This document shows, in pieces, positions 36,373 through 45,532 of a stretch of DNA of 64,000 nt. Location of the stretch: positions 27,821 through 91,820 of the forward strand of contig JAEWLI010000102.1 in NCBI GenBank assembly GCA_023393375.1. Reading direction: 5' to 3'. This DNA comes from Bacteroidota bacterium. GTDB taxonomy: Bacteria > Bacteroidota > Bacteroidia > Cytophagales > Cyclobacteriaceae. Under the pieces are notes generated by a model that ran no database searches, was not told the DNA's origin, and worked only from the letters and a program-made list of their open reading frames with translations. The translations under genes and the position numbers were made by a program. Within the stretch, counting starts at the first letter, position 1, and each line of letters starts with the position of its first letter.

Positions 36373-37731
36373 TCATTTCATTTGCACTCTCTGTTCAATT
36401 CTCCCAATCGTAGTATATTCTTGTTTTGTCGAATCAAAATATTCCAATAATGCATCCCTGATACGGGTAAATGTTTCCACCAACATTTCACGATTTTCTT
36501 CCAATAACGTCACCCTGAACCCTTTGAGGTTGGAACAAAATGATGATGATGGTACTACACAAACCCCTTTTGCTCCTAAAAGGTAATATACAAATCTTTT
36601 ATCGAGTGGACAATGTTCGTCGCTTACCCATTCTTCCACCAATTTTTTTATCTCAGGATTTTCAATTTTTAGCTTTTGCTGATTGTTTAAAACCCCTTCA
36701 TCAAAAATGATAGTATTGTAAAATGCACCATAGGTTTCATTAAACTTGATGTGAGGAACGGGCTTTAGTATATCCGTGATAATCTTGCTCCTTTCCCCAA
36801 TTCGCTTATTCGATTCGTTACGATAAGGCTGATAACGGGGATCTCCCAACACTGCAGGAATAACCAATTGTGGAAGTTTGGTGGAACATACTTCAATCAT
36901 TTTTGAATTCTCCAACGCATGGCAAAGTCTGTCAAATTCCGGATCGGAATGGCGATTATAAAATTCCATCCAGCCACAACGTGATCCTGGCCATGGCAAT
37001 TCCTTGGAAATGCCTTTCATGGAAATTCCGGGTACATCCTCTATTATCTCAGCCAGCGGATGAGCAATAGCTCCGTTGTAGGTGATATTAATATAAATCT
37101 CATCAGCTATTAGGAATAATTTAAATTCCCGGGCAATTTCAACGATACGCTTAAGCGTTTCAAGCGGATATACCATCCCAGTAGGATTATCAGGATTAAT
37201 AATCAAGATTCCTACAATATTGGGATTATACTTAATCTTCATGTACAAATCATCAATATCCGGGAACCATTTATTAGATGGATCCAGGTTGTAGGTAATG
37301 GGATAGGTATTGGCATGGGCCGCTTCTGCCGATGAATGCGTGGAATAGGCTGGAGAGGGTCCAATAATTCTGGCAGTAGGCACAAGGTACTGATATACCT
37401 TACCTATCGCATCGCCTAAACCATTAAAAAATAAAATATCATCCGGAGTGATTTGTGCTCCATTGTTCACATTATTCCTGGCTGCAAGAAATTTCCTTGT
37501 TTTTAATACTCCTTTTGAATGGCAATAACCATAAGTAGAATCCTTTTTGACCAGTTCTGCTACAATGTCTTTAATCCATTCTGGCAAATGACAGTTCTTT
37601 TCAATTGGATCACCAATGTTTTCCCAATAAATTTTCTGGCCATGGTGTTCAACCATTTCCGCTTTTTTTACGATGCCCCTGATTTCATAAGTAAGCTCTT
37701 TGGCACCTTCTCTCAGCAATTGTTGTCTCAT
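36373..37731 (-). CDS. PLP-dependent aminotransferase, class I/II
   Basis: About 452 residues from the ATG at 37731 (MRQQLLREGAKELTYEIRGIV); the open frame to 37743 begins at TTG. It has the fold-type I core: GDAIGKVYQYLVP, IINPDNPTGMVYPLE, LIADEIYINITYNG, and the Schiff-base Lys in KGISKELPWPGSRCGWMEF. The N-terminus and an extended loop set it apart from aspartate aminotransferases; it resembles a group of alanine/branched-chain-like transaminases of unresolved substrate. Upstream DinB gene is on the same strand, 150 bp away. Confidence 0.88.
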   Translation of the reverse strand: MRQQLLREGAKELTYEIRGIVKKAEMVEHHGQKIYWENIGDPIEKNCHLPEWIKDIVAELVKKDSTYGYCHSKGVLKTRKFLAARNNVNNGAQITPDDILFFNGLGDAIGKVYQYLVPTARIIGPSPAYSTHSSAEAAHANTYPITYNLDPSNKWFPDIDDLYMKIKYNPNIVGILIINPDNPTGMVYPLETLKRIVEIAREFKLFLIADEIYINITYNGAIAHPLAEIIEDVPGISMKGISKELPWPGSRCGWMEFYNRHSDPEFDRLCHALENSKMIEVCSTKLPQLVIPAVLGDPRYQPYRNESNKRIGERSKIITDILKPVPHIKFNETYGAFYNTIIFDEGVLNNQQKLKIENPEIKKLVEEWVSDEHCPLDKRFVYYLLGAKGVCVVPSSSFCSNLKGFRVTLLEENREMLVETFTRIRDALLEYFDSTKQEYTTIGRIEQRVQMK

Positions 37732-37886
37732 GCTAATACACAACTTAATTTTAAAATGGCAGCTAATTTAGATAAAAAATGCTGCTCATTTCGGGATTGT
37801 CCATAAAACTTTTATCCTATTCCTAGTTTAATGAATAATGATTAAAACACCTGCTTCAAAAAATCAGTTCTCCGTCAAATCAAATA

Positions 37887-38396
37887 TTAACCAGCTTTTA
37901 CAAAGTGTCGTAAAATATTGCTTAACTGGAATAGATGTCGTTTTGTGTGATAAATGACAAAATAGATTAACTCCAACCTGGAAATTCCTTGTAATTCTTT
38001 TACCTCAATATCTCGACAGACCTGAGTCATATCCAGCATTTTCATCGCGTCTCTCAACTGAGCCCGTGAGGAAATAAATTCTTCCATCAAATCAGTCTTT
38101 TTGAATTGCTTTTCCGGTGGAATTATAAAGGAGGGAGATGAAAATTTGGTGTCAAAATTTAATAATGATTTTAGATTATCAACATATGCATCCGGTTTTC
38201 TACTTGAAGGACTAGTATTCCCATATAGCCATTTAATAATTGCCCGATCAGATAAACAGACATGCTTCACCACTCTGCCAGCGGTCCAGCTATTTTGAAA
38301 TGGTATAATATTGATTTCTTCCTCAGGTATCTGATGAAATAAATGAAGGAACTGTTCCGTGACAGATGAAAATTCTAAATTAATTTTATGTTCCAT
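37887..38396 (-). CDS. DinB-fold (DNA damage-inducible) family protein
   Basis: 169 residues with the DinB/YfiT four-helix bundle pattern: WTAGRVVKHVCLSDRAIIKWL near the N-terminus and the C-terminal IYHTKRHLFQLSNIL. The histidines in VVKHV and YHTKRH can form the metal site. Despite the name it is unrelated to DNA polymerase IV. These proteins are putative metal-dependent thiol or damage-linked hydrolases. It is divergent from the GlxA-type regulator with a 127-bp promoter region. Confidence 0.85.
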   Translation of the reverse strand: MEHKINLEFSSVTEQFLHLFHQIPEEEINIIPFQNSWTAGRVVKHVCLSDRAIIKWLYGNTSPSSRKPDAYVDNLKSLLNFDTKFSSPSFIIPPEKQFKKTDLMEEFISSRAQLRDAMKMLDMTQVCRDIEVKELQGISRLELIYFVIYHTKRHLFQLSNILRHFVKAG

Positions 38397-38471
38397 TTTA
38401 TTTTTATGTTTAAAACAAAATTATTAATAATACTTCCACATTATTGGGTGTAAATACGCCATATCAATGGG

Positions 38472-38502
38472 TTGATTGCGACATTATTTTTATTTATATT
38501 TA
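38472..38502 (+). promoter_or_regulatory. Candidate Bacteroidota promoter for the GlxA-type regulator
   Basis: TTGA (-33-like) and TATATTTA (-7, one mismatch to TAnnTTTG) lie 19 bp apart, 22 bp before the start codon. Confidence 0.45.
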
Positions 38503-38523
38503 CAAAAATAAACTCTTGAACAA

Positions 38524-39504
38524 ATGAAACATGTATCTATTATTGTACCGAAAAAGGCTATTCTTGGTAGTGTAGAAGGGCCAAGACAAGTATTGACAGA
38601 AGTAAATAAAGTATTGGCAGGGATGGGAAAATCTGCAATGTTCCAAGTTCAACTTGTAGGATTATCACAAGCAGTCTCTGCTGCCGGTGGAAAATACACT
38701 GTTAATACCGATATTCTAATTAATGAACTTCACCATACCGATTTGATCATTATTCCAGCTCTGGATGGTGATATGGTAGAAATTTTGGAGGAAAACAAAG
38801 ATTTTATTCCGTGGATTACTCAACATTATAAAGCCGGGACTGAGGTAGCCAGTTTATGTGTTGGGGCATTTTTACTTGCCTCAACAGGTCTTTTGGATGG
38901 AAGAAATTGTGCCACTCATTGGATGTTTGCACATCATTTTAGAAAAATGTTTCCCGAGGTGAATCTGGTAGAAGACAAAATCATTACTGATGAAAGAGGT
39001 ATTTATTCCAGTGGCGGTGCCTTTTCTTACTTAAATTTGATTTTGTACCTGATAGAAAAGTATGTGGGAAGGGATGTGGCTATTTTTATGTCAAAAGCGT
39101 TCCAAATTGATTATGAAAGAAATAGTCAATCCCCATTTATGATCTTTAAGGGACAAAAAGATCATGAAGATGAACCGATTAAAAAGGCACAAGAGTTCAT
39201 TGAAAATAATTTCCAAAATAAATTCACAGTAAATCAACTGGCAACTATGTTTGCGCTAAGCAGAAGAAACCTGGAACGCCGGTTTAAAAAAGCCACATCG
39301 AATACTGTATTAGAATACGCGCAGCGCGTAAAAATTGAAGCTGCTAAAAAGAGCCTGGAAACAGGAAGAAAATCGATAAATGAAGTAATGTATGATGTGG
39401 GATATTCGGATACAAAAGCTTTCAGGGAAGTATTTAAGAAAATCACCGGATTGGCACCTGTGGAATATAGAAATAAATACAATAAGGAAGCTGTTTTGGT
39501 GTAA
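38524..39504 (+). CDS. GlxA-family AraC transcriptional regulator
   Basis: 326 residues: an N-terminal DJ-1/PfpI-like amidotransferase-fold domain (about 1-190, with ASLCVGAFLLASTGLLDG, the Cys elbow of the fold) and a C-terminal AraC helix-turn-helix (about 225-320: FTVNQLATMFALSRRNLERRFKK and VMYDVGYSDTKAFREVFKK). GlxA-type activators often sense amine or nitrogen compounds. It lies ahead of the NUDIX and SDR genes on the same strand, which may be targets. Confidence 0.92.
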   Translation: MKHVSIIVPKKAILGSVEGPRQVLTEVNKVLAGMGKSAMFQVQLVGLSQAVSAAGGKYTVNTDILINELHHTDLIIIPALDGDMVEILEENKDFIPWITQHYKAGTEVASLCVGAFLLASTGLLDGRNCATHWMFAHHFRKMFPEVNLVEDKIITDERGIYSSGGAFSYLNLILYLIEKYVGRDVAIFMSKAFQIDYERNSQSPFMIFKGQKDHEDEPIKKAQEFIENNFQNKFTVNQLATMFALSRRNLERRFKKATSNTVLEYAQRVKIEAAKKSLETGRKSINEVMYDVGYSDTKAFREVFKKITGLAPVEYRNKYNKEAVLV

Positions 39505-39663
39505 TGTCAAAACCAGTCTATGGTCATTAACCTTTGATAAATTTAGCAAGCCCATTTCATTCTGTGGTAAATAATTGCAATCAATTGGCTTATTCACTTG
39601 AATAAACATTTGCTGGTCATATCTTTACATTTATTGTGTTAGTTAATCATTAAATTATTGATA

Positions 39664-40281
39664 ATGTCATTGAATTATCTTGAAATCGCCAAGCGCATCC
39701 AGGCCATTGCCCAGGCAGGACTTACCTTTAGTGACGGTGCATACGATATTGAACGTTATAATGAACTTCGCAAAATCAGTGTAGAAATGGTAAGTGATCT
39801 GACCGGCCAGGATATTAAATTGGTAAAAGAAATATTTGCAAGTGAAACTGGCTATCAAACCCCAAAAGTGGATGTGAGAAGCGTTGTTTTTAATGATAGT
39901 AAAATTCTAATGGTAAAAGAGACCATCGACAATTGTTGGTCATTGCCCGGAGGTTGGGCAGATGTGGGTTATTCTCCTTATGAAGTTGCGGTAAAGGAAA
40001 CATTAGAAGAGTCGGGTTACGAAGTAGAACCAGTTCGTTTATTGGCAGTGCTCGACAAAAGCAAACATCCTCATCCTGACGATATCTATCATGTCTATAA
40101 GTTGTTCATTTTATGCAAGTTGACAGGAGGCGATAAGAAAACAAGTATTGAAACCAGCGAGATCGGGTTTTTTGACAGGAAAAACCTACCTGAGTTATCC
40201 GTTCCCCGAAATACAGCTTCTCAGATTAAATTATTGTTTGAATTTCTGGACAATCCGGCCAAAGATGTAGTTTGCGATTAA
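39664..40281 (+). CDS. NUDIX hydrolase with N-terminal domain
   Basis: About 205 residues from the ATG at 39664 (MSLNYLEIAKRIQAI); an upstream TTG at 39658 is also open. The N-terminal 60 residues are the NUDIX N-terminal helical domain. The Nudix box is GGWADVGYSPYEVAVKETLEESGYE, fitting GX5EX7REUXEEXGU apart from Lys in place of the Arg. It probably hydrolyses ADP-ribose or another nucleoside diphosphate derivative. It lies 13 bp before the SDR gene, likely one transcript. Confidence 0.9.
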   Translation: MSLNYLEIAKRIQAIAQAGLTFSDGAYDIERYNELRKISVEMVSDLTGQDIKLVKEIFASETGYQTPKVDVRSVVFNDSKILMVKETIDNCWSLPGGWADVGYSPYEVAVKETLEESGYEVEPVRLLAVLDKSKHPHPDDIYHVYKLFILCKLTGGDKKTSIETSEIGFFDRKNLPELSVPRNTASQIKLLFEFLDNPAKDVVCD

Positions 40282-40294
40282 AACATTTAATTTT

Positions 40295-40978
40295 ATGAAA
40301 AATATTCTTGTGACAGGTGCAAATGGCCATGTAGGTTCTGTGACAGTTAAAAAACTGGCTGAATCTGGTCTTCAGGTGATTGCGGTTACCAGAAAGAATA
40401 AAGCTATTTTCGATCATCCTAACATTCATCATTTTCAAGCTGAATTATCTGATGATGATCAGGTGAAATATTTATTTGCACAAATATACCAGAAATTCAC
40501 TACCATAGATGCGATAATCATGACTGCAGGGGGCTTTATCACTGGTAGTTTCAAGAATACGTCAGAGCAGGAAATGGAACAAATGATATCTACAAATTTT
40601 AAATCGGCATATTTTGTAGTACGTCATTCTCTGGATAACATGCTTCGACAAACAGAGGGCGGTAAATATATTTTTTTTAGTGCAAAATCAGCATTAGATG
40701 CTACTATGGCAAAAAATGCTTTCGCATACTCACTATCTAAATCAATGCTGCTCCATTTATCGGAAGTCATTAATGCCACGGGAAAGAACAAAAAGATTGT
40801 TTCCACCATAATTGCCCCAAATATTATTGATACTCCAGAAAACAGGAAGTTTATGCCCGATGCCAATTTTGAAGATTGGGTGACTACGGATGAAATAGCT
40901 GATATGATTTTACAATTGTGTTCAGAGACCGGAAAAAGCTTAAGAAATACGGTGATAAAAATGTATGGCAATGGATAA
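40295..40978 (+). CDS. Short-chain dehydrogenase/reductase
   Basis: 227 residues with the NAD(P)-binding TGANGHVG motif (about 7-14) and a Rossmann fold. The catalytic segment is unusual: YSLSKSMLLHLSE gives Tyr-x-x-x-Lys with Ser upstream (FFSAKSA). The NAG-like motif reads TAGGF. Substrate unknown. Downstream of the NUDIX gene; followed by a long non-coding element. Confidence 0.85.
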   Translation: MKNILVTGANGHVGSVTVKKLAESGLQVIAVTRKNKAIFDHPNIHHFQAELSDDDQVKYLFAQIYQKFTTIDAIIMTAGGFITGSFKNTSEQEMEQMISTNFKSAYFVVRHSLDNMLRQTEGGKYIFFSAKSALDATMAKNAFAYSLSKSMLLHLSEVINATGKNKKIVSTIIAPNIIDTPENRKFMPDANFEDWVTTDEIADMILQLCSETGKSLRNTVIKMYGNG

Positions 40979-41069
40979 GCCTGGTTTATTTTATATAAAA
41001 TAGTTTTAAAATAATGGTTATACCACGAATTTAGTTGGAACGAGTGAAATGGCAGTTTGGATTAAAGCA

Positions 41070-41234
41070 GGCCTTATAAAAATGGCGTTAAGAATTTTAA
41101 AGAATGAGGCGTTAAAAAAACACCACTGTTCGAAGGCCGCCGATAAAATTTGATTTTGAAAGAAGATGATAATTGGCGGTCAAGTTTGGGGTTTTTAGCA
41201 TTATTCTTTAAAATTCAGCCATTTTTATACAGCC
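41070..41234. repeat. Imperfect long inverted repeat (~165 bp)
   Basis: Two arms face each other. TATAAAAATGGC (41075-41086) pairs with GCCATTTTTATA on the right. GAATTTTAAAGAAT (41092-41105) pairs with ATTCTTTAAAATTC. Inner GGCCGCC and GGCGGTC segments also pair, apart from one mismatch. Left outer end GGC pairs with GCC at 41232-41234. Divergence between arms is moderate, like an old palindromic repeat or MITE remnant. No target-site duplication was identified. Confidence 0.7.
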
Positions 41235-41247
41235 TTGAATTTTTTGA

Positions 41248-41295
41248 ATACTTTTTGTTTCAAGACAAAAAGTATTGCCCGCCCGGCGAGGGCAA
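41248..41295. repeat. Two tandem hairpins beside the inverted repeat
   Basis: First hairpin: ATACTTTTTGT / ACAAAAAGTAT, 11-bp perfect stem, 6-nt loop (41248-41275). Immediately after: TTGCCC / GGGCAA around a GC-rich loop (41275-41295), unusually GC-rich for this region. The CTTTTTGT-TTCAAG-ACAAAAAG unit resembles dispersed intergenic repeats in Bacteroidota. Confidence 0.6.
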
Positions 41296-41608
41296 AAGTT
41301 ATTTAAGGAACCAATGTAAGTTGTTATTGCATTGCTTTCTAAGTACAAACAATCCTATTTCCACTAAAATCAGGGTAGTACCAAAATAATTTTATAATTT
41401 ACTGATAGTATCATTAAAATATTACCACTTTACCCATTGGTTTTTTGAAGAAAATTATTAATTTTGCATCCCATTAAATGTAAATGGATGAGAATCATTG
41501 AGCTCCATATCGTCCCCATGAGTTTGCCGCATTTTACGGCAATTGTATCCTGCTAAGGAACGGCAAATTTCCCTTTTAATTCTTTCAATCCATTTATCAT
41601 TACAAGCA

Positions 41609-43051
41609 ATGAATCCATTACACCGACAGGAATTCTTGTCATATTTGTCCGTACAACGTAACCGGGCAAAATCTCTTTGGAATAATTTTAAAGATGCTCT
41701 AGGGGGATCTGATAAAGATTTCACCAAAACACCCCTTAACAAAGCTATTTTTTTATTGGCTGCTCCTATGGCCTTGGAAATGGCAATGGAGTCACTTTTT
41801 GCTTTGGTTGATATCTATTTTGTAGGCAAACTGGGCGCAAATGCTATTGCCATTGTTGGTACTACCGAATCGTTGATGACAATTGTATATGCAATCAGTT
41901 TGGGGCTCAGCATGGCAGTCACAGCATTAGTATCACGAAGAATTGGTGAAAAAGATCCCGAAAAGGCCGCATTAACTGCTGTTCAGGCCATTATTGCAGG
42001 TATTGGGATTTCTTTGCTTTTAGCTATTCCCGGGATATTTTTTGCAAAAGATATCCTTAGGTTGATGGGTTCCGATCCACAGGCTATTGAAAAAGGTTAT
42101 CAATATACAGTAATCATTATGTCTTCCAATGTCGTGATAATGCTGTTATTTATCATCAATGCGATCTTCAGAAGTGCAGGTGATGCTGCTATATCAATGA
42201 GGGTGTTATGGATGGCTAATTTAATAAACATCATTCTCGACCCCTGTTTGATATTAGGATTAGGGCCTTTTCCTGAATTGGGCATCGCAGGTGCAGCAAT
42301 TGCCACCACAATTGGACGTGGATTGGCGGTACTATATCAGTTTTATTTGTTGTTTTCAGGAAAGACCCGGATCAAAATCCACTGGAATATGATCAGGTTG
42401 AGAATCAGTACCATGTTGAAGTTGTTCAGACTTTCATTAGGTGGTGTTGGTCAAAATCTGATTGCCACTTCCAGTTGGGTCATTTTAATGAAAATTGTAA
42501 ATGAATTCGGTAGCGACGCAGCTGCTGGTTATAATATCGCTCTGCGGATTGTCATTTTCATGCTTTTGCCATCTTGGGGGATTAGTAATGCCGCTTCTAC
42601 ATTAGTAGGTCAAAATCTAGGGGCCAAAAATCCGGCAAGGGCAGAAAGTGCCGTATGGAAAACCGCTTGGGTCAATTTGATATATATGATGGTGGCGGCT
42701 ATTATATTCATTACCTGGCCAGAATTTTTTATCGGCTTTTTCGATCAAACAAAAGAAGTAGAGCAAATAGCAATTAGTGCGCTTTGGATTATCAGCGTGG
42801 GTTTCGTTGGTTATGGTGTGGGCATGGTGATCGTCAATTCCTTTAATGGGGCAGGAGATACCCGGACACCTACAATTATCAATTTCTTTGCTTTTTGGAT
42901 GATGGAAATCCCATTGGCTTATTTTCTGGCTATTAAATTGGGATGGCAACAAAATGGCGTTTTTTGGGCAATCGTGATTTCGGAATGCACCCTTACACTC
43001 ATTGCCATATTCATTTTCCGTAAAGGCAAATGGAAATTGAAAAAAATTTGA
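41609..43051 (+). CDS. MATE family efflux transporter
   Basis: About 480 residues from the ATG at 41609 (MNPLHRQEFLSYLSVQ); the open frame to 41543 starts with TTG. Twelve membrane helices in two pseudo-symmetric halves. NorM/DinF-like features: LAAPMALEMAMESLFALVDIYFVGKLG in helix 1-2 and NSFNGAGDTRTPTIINFFAFW in the second half. Exports cationic drugs or metabolites using Na+ or H+. Single gene ended by a strong terminator. Confidence 0.9.
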   Translation: MNPLHRQEFLSYLSVQRNRAKSLWNNFKDALGGSDKDFTKTPLNKAIFLLAAPMALEMAMESLFALVDIYFVGKLGANAIAIVGTTESLMTIVYAISLGLSMAVTALVSRRIGEKDPEKAALTAVQAIIAGIGISLLLAIPGIFFAKDILRLMGSDPQAIEKGYQYTVIIMSSNVVIMLLFIINAIFRSAGDAAISMRVLWMANLINIILDPCLILGLGPFPELGIAGAAIATTIGRGLAVLYQFYLLFSGKTRIKIHWNMIRLRISTMLKLFRLSLGGVGQNLIATSSWVILMKIVNEFGSDAAAGYNIALRIVIFMLLPSWGISNAASTLVGQNLGAKNPARAESAVWKTAWVNLIYMMVAAIIFITWPEFFIGFFDQTKEVEQIAISALWIISVGFVGYGVGMVIVNSFNGAGDTRTPTIINFFAFWMMEIPLAYFLAIKLGWQQNGVFWAIVISECTLTLIAIFIFRKGKWKLKKI

Positions 43052-43068
43052 AAATCCAATAAGTAGTG

Positions 43069-43104
43069 AATCAGTCTGAAGTAAAATAATTCTTCAGACT
43101 GATT
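43069..43104 (+). terminator. Terminator after the MATE gene
   Basis: AATCAGTCTGAAG / CTTCAGACTGATT, a perfect 13-bp stem with a 10-nt loop, 17 bp past the stop. Confidence 0.8.
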
Positions 43105-43157
43105 TAAGTTGACATTATTTTGCCTGAGAAAGTAATTCAATCCAAGGATCTTTTCTT

Positions 43158-43949
43158 TTACTCATTTTCTATCAATTCCATTAACTCTATATTTCTGAAT
43201 TCAATTGGATGACTTTCGGATTGTAATGAAATATAACCTCCAGATAAATTGACTTCCTGGCCAGTTTCAATTAATACTTTGGCATCTGCCTCGGTTTCAT
43301 CCAGTTGAGACTGCGTATAGGTGAGCACAGTATCGCCATTGATCATGTGTCTGATGATGCCATGACCACGAACTTCAAGTTCGACAGAAATCCATTGATC
43401 ACCACGAAAGGTATCTGAAGTGGAATTGGTACAATGCTCCGTAATCAATTGTTCATCAATTACAACATGAGTGCCAGGTGTACACACATTTGCTGTAGAT
43501 CTTTCACCAGTTTCATGCCCACCTAACAATTGCACTTCAATGGAAACCGGGAAATCCTGATCCCGTCTCATGCTTTCGGGCGATTGTCCATGGATCATGA
43601 TGCCACTATTTTTATAAGCCCAACTGGGGCCATCAGGTGCTTGTTCCCCAACAAAACGGTATTCCAGGCGAAGACGGTAGTGAGCATATGGGGTTTTATA
43701 AAACAAGTGTCCAAAACGTCCATTGAAAGAATTATATTCATCAAAAGATACCTTTAAAACACCATCTTCTACCCTAAATGTGTTGCCAAAATTTTCCCCC
43801 AATGGATATCCTGTAATCTTTGGTGTCCAACCAGTTAGATCTTTTCCATTGAATAGGTTAAGCCATTTTTCATCATCAGCTGGTGAATTACATGATACCA
43901 GAAATAAGCAAAAAATCATGGGTATTATTGAAATTGGTGGGGTCTTCAT
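43158..43949 (-). CDS. DUF1080 family lipoprotein (putative sugar-binding/3-keto-glycoside hydrolase)
   Basis: 263 residues from the ATG at 43949 (MKTPPISIIPMIFCLFLVSC, lipobox); the frame to 43997 begins at TTG. The DUF1080 beta-jelly-roll is clear: WLNLFNGKDLTGWTPK, then GHLFYKTPYAHYRLRLEYRF, NSGIMIHGQ and the ending GGYISLQSESHPIEFRNIELMEL. Members act on 3-keto sugars or bind glycans; the family is abundant in polysaccharide-degrading Bacteroidota. Surface or periplasmic. Confidence 0.88.
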   Translation of the reverse strand: MKTPPISIIPMIFCLFLVSCNSPADDEKWLNLFNGKDLTGWTPKITGYPLGENFGNTFRVEDGVLKVSFDEYNSFNGRFGHLFYKTPYAHYRLRLEYRFVGEQAPDGPSWAYKNSGIMIHGQSPESMRRDQDFPVSIEVQLLGGHETGERSTANVCTPGTHVVIDEQLITEHCTNSTSDTFRGDQWISVELEVRGHGIIRHMINGDTVLTYTQSQLDETEADAKVLIETGQEVNLSGGYISLQSESHPIEFRNIELMELIENE

Positions 43950-44140
43950 ATTAACAATAGTTTTATAATATGGGCAGATACAGTCAAAAATAGACAATTA
44001 ATTGTTAAAATAAAATAAGTAGAGGCGTTGAGTAGTGTGTTTACAATTGATTTAGAATAAGGCATAACAAATAAGTAATTTATGTGATTATTTTAATAGC
44101 AGATCAAATCCCTGTTCATTTCGTAGAATCCATTATTTAA

Positions 44141-44164
44141 AAAATACGTATTAATACGTATTTT
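44141..44164. promoter_or_regulatory. 24-bp perfect palindrome in the divergent region before the porin gene
   Basis: Two TACGTA units flank a central TTAA; together with the AAAA and TTTT ends the 24 bp is its own reverse complement. It lies 70 bp before the alginate-export-type porin gene and 192 bp before the DUF1080 gene. Likely a regulator binding site; the regulator is unknown. Confidence 0.55.
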
Positions 44165-44233
44165 ACTTAGTCCAACTATTGACTATCTAACAATTTATTA
44201 GTTTCTTTACCAAATATTTAAAATATTAAGTCA

Positions 44234-45511
44234 ATGATAAGAATAATTACAATCGCTTTCCTCCTGTGTTTGACTTTTCAGTCAGCTATTTCCCAACTTA
44301 ATGTAGGAGTGGATATTCGGCCAAGAGCAGAATTTAGAAATGGTTTCAAATCCCTCCTCGGGACTGACCAAGATCCGGCTTTTTTCATTGAACAGCGGTC
44401 CCGACTCAGAATTAATTATGGAGCAGAGAAATTTTCAGTGAAACTTTCTCTTCAAGATGTCAGGATTTGGGGAAGCACACCACAAATCAATAAGACAGAT
44501 GGTTATTTTTCTGTTCATGAAGCTTATGGTGAATACCGCTTTAATACCAAATGGGCTATCCGAACAGGCAGGCAGGAAATATCATATGACAATCAACGAT
44601 TGTTAGGTGCACTTGATTGGGCTGCACAAGGTCGTAGTCATGATGCCATAAAATTAACCTATGATAGCGAAAAGAAACTTTCTATTCATCTGGCAGCAGC
44701 CTATAATCAGGAGGGAAATCATTCAGCCTTTAATAACGCCGAAGGTGGAAAGTTATCTGGAACCTATTATTCAATCAACAACTATAAAGCACTTACCCTG
44801 CTACATGCATCGAAGTCTTTTTCTGAAGGTAAAATTTCATTTTATGTCATAAACAATGGGATGCAAAGAGATACTTCACAAGTATATTTCACCCATACAT
44901 TTGGGCCGTACTTTACCGTATCTGCGGGAGATATTAATTTGGAAGGCAGTTTTTTCTACCAAACAGGAAAGGATGACGAAGATATAAATACCAATGCCTA
45001 TTTGGCTGCATTAGCCGCAACCTATGGCGTAGTACAGGTGGGTGTGGATGTACTTTCTGGCAACCGTCCAGGAAATGATGGCAAAAGAACATCTTTTGAC
45101 CCTTTGTACGGTACACATCACGCCTTTTATGGCTTCATGGATTATTTTCATGTGGGCAATCCTCACAGTCAACCCGGTGTGGGAACAACAGGTTTGGTAG
45201 ATATTTTTGCAAAACTGAAGGTACCTGTCAGTTCATCTTCCACTTTTCATACCCATTATCATTATTTCCGGTCTCCGGTACAATTGTTACGGAATGGGGA
45301 AGATTTAAACCGGACACTGGGTCATGAAATCGATCTGATGTTAACCAGTAAATTGGCACCTGAAGTAAACCTGACATTGGGATATTCTCAAATGTTTGCA
45401 ACTGAAGCCATGGAATTCATAAAAGGTGGAAATAAAGACCGGTTGAATAATTGGGCATTTGTAATGCTGTCATTTTCACCTACCATTTTTTCCAATCAGG
45501 AGCAACCATAA
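44234..45511 (+). CDS. Alginate-export-type outer-membrane porin
   Basis: 425 residues: signal peptide (MIRIITIAFLLCLTFQSAIS), then strands of the alginate_exp family: VDIRPRAEFRNGFKSLL near the start, QRSRLRINYGAEKFSVKLSLQDVRIWG, and repeated aromatic-capped strands to the end (WAFVMLSFSPTIF). A 16-18-strand barrel is expected. In Pseudomonas AlgE secretes alginate; relatives in marine Bacteroidota may pass anions or sugars. Substrate not shown. Confidence 0.85.
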   Translation: MIRIITIAFLLCLTFQSAISQLNVGVDIRPRAEFRNGFKSLLGTDQDPAFFIEQRSRLRINYGAEKFSVKLSLQDVRIWGSTPQINKTDGYFSVHEAYGEYRFNTKWAIRTGRQEISYDNQRLLGALDWAAQGRSHDAIKLTYDSEKKLSIHLAAAYNQEGNHSAFNNAEGGKLSGTYYSINNYKALTLLHASKSFSEGKISFYVINNGMQRDTSQVYFTHTFGPYFTVSAGDINLEGSFFYQTGKDDEDINTNAYLAALAATYGVVQVGVDVLSGNRPGNDGKRTSFDPLYGTHHAFYGFMDYFHVGNPHSQPGVGTTGLVDIFAKLKVPVSSSSTFHTHYHYFRSPVQLLRNGEDLNRTLGHEIDLMLTSKLAPEVNLTLGYSQMFATEAMEFIKGGNKDRLNNWAFVMLSFSPTIFSNQEQP

Positions 45512-45532
45512 TACTCCGATGTGATAAAAGTA

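Larger units (their letters stand above)
40979..41608. other. 630-bp intergenic region with palindromic element
   Basis: No protein gene is supported. It contains a long inverted repeat (41070-41234) and two tandem hairpins (41248-41295), described separately, then a plain AT-rich stretch before the MATE gene. The short open frames here (for example 41150-41389) read through the repeat and have no family resemblance. Confidence 0.6.

Noticed and set aside
41150..41389. 79-codon frame in the gap before the MATE gene
   Set aside because: It reads through the inverted repeat and hairpins; no start context or family likeness.
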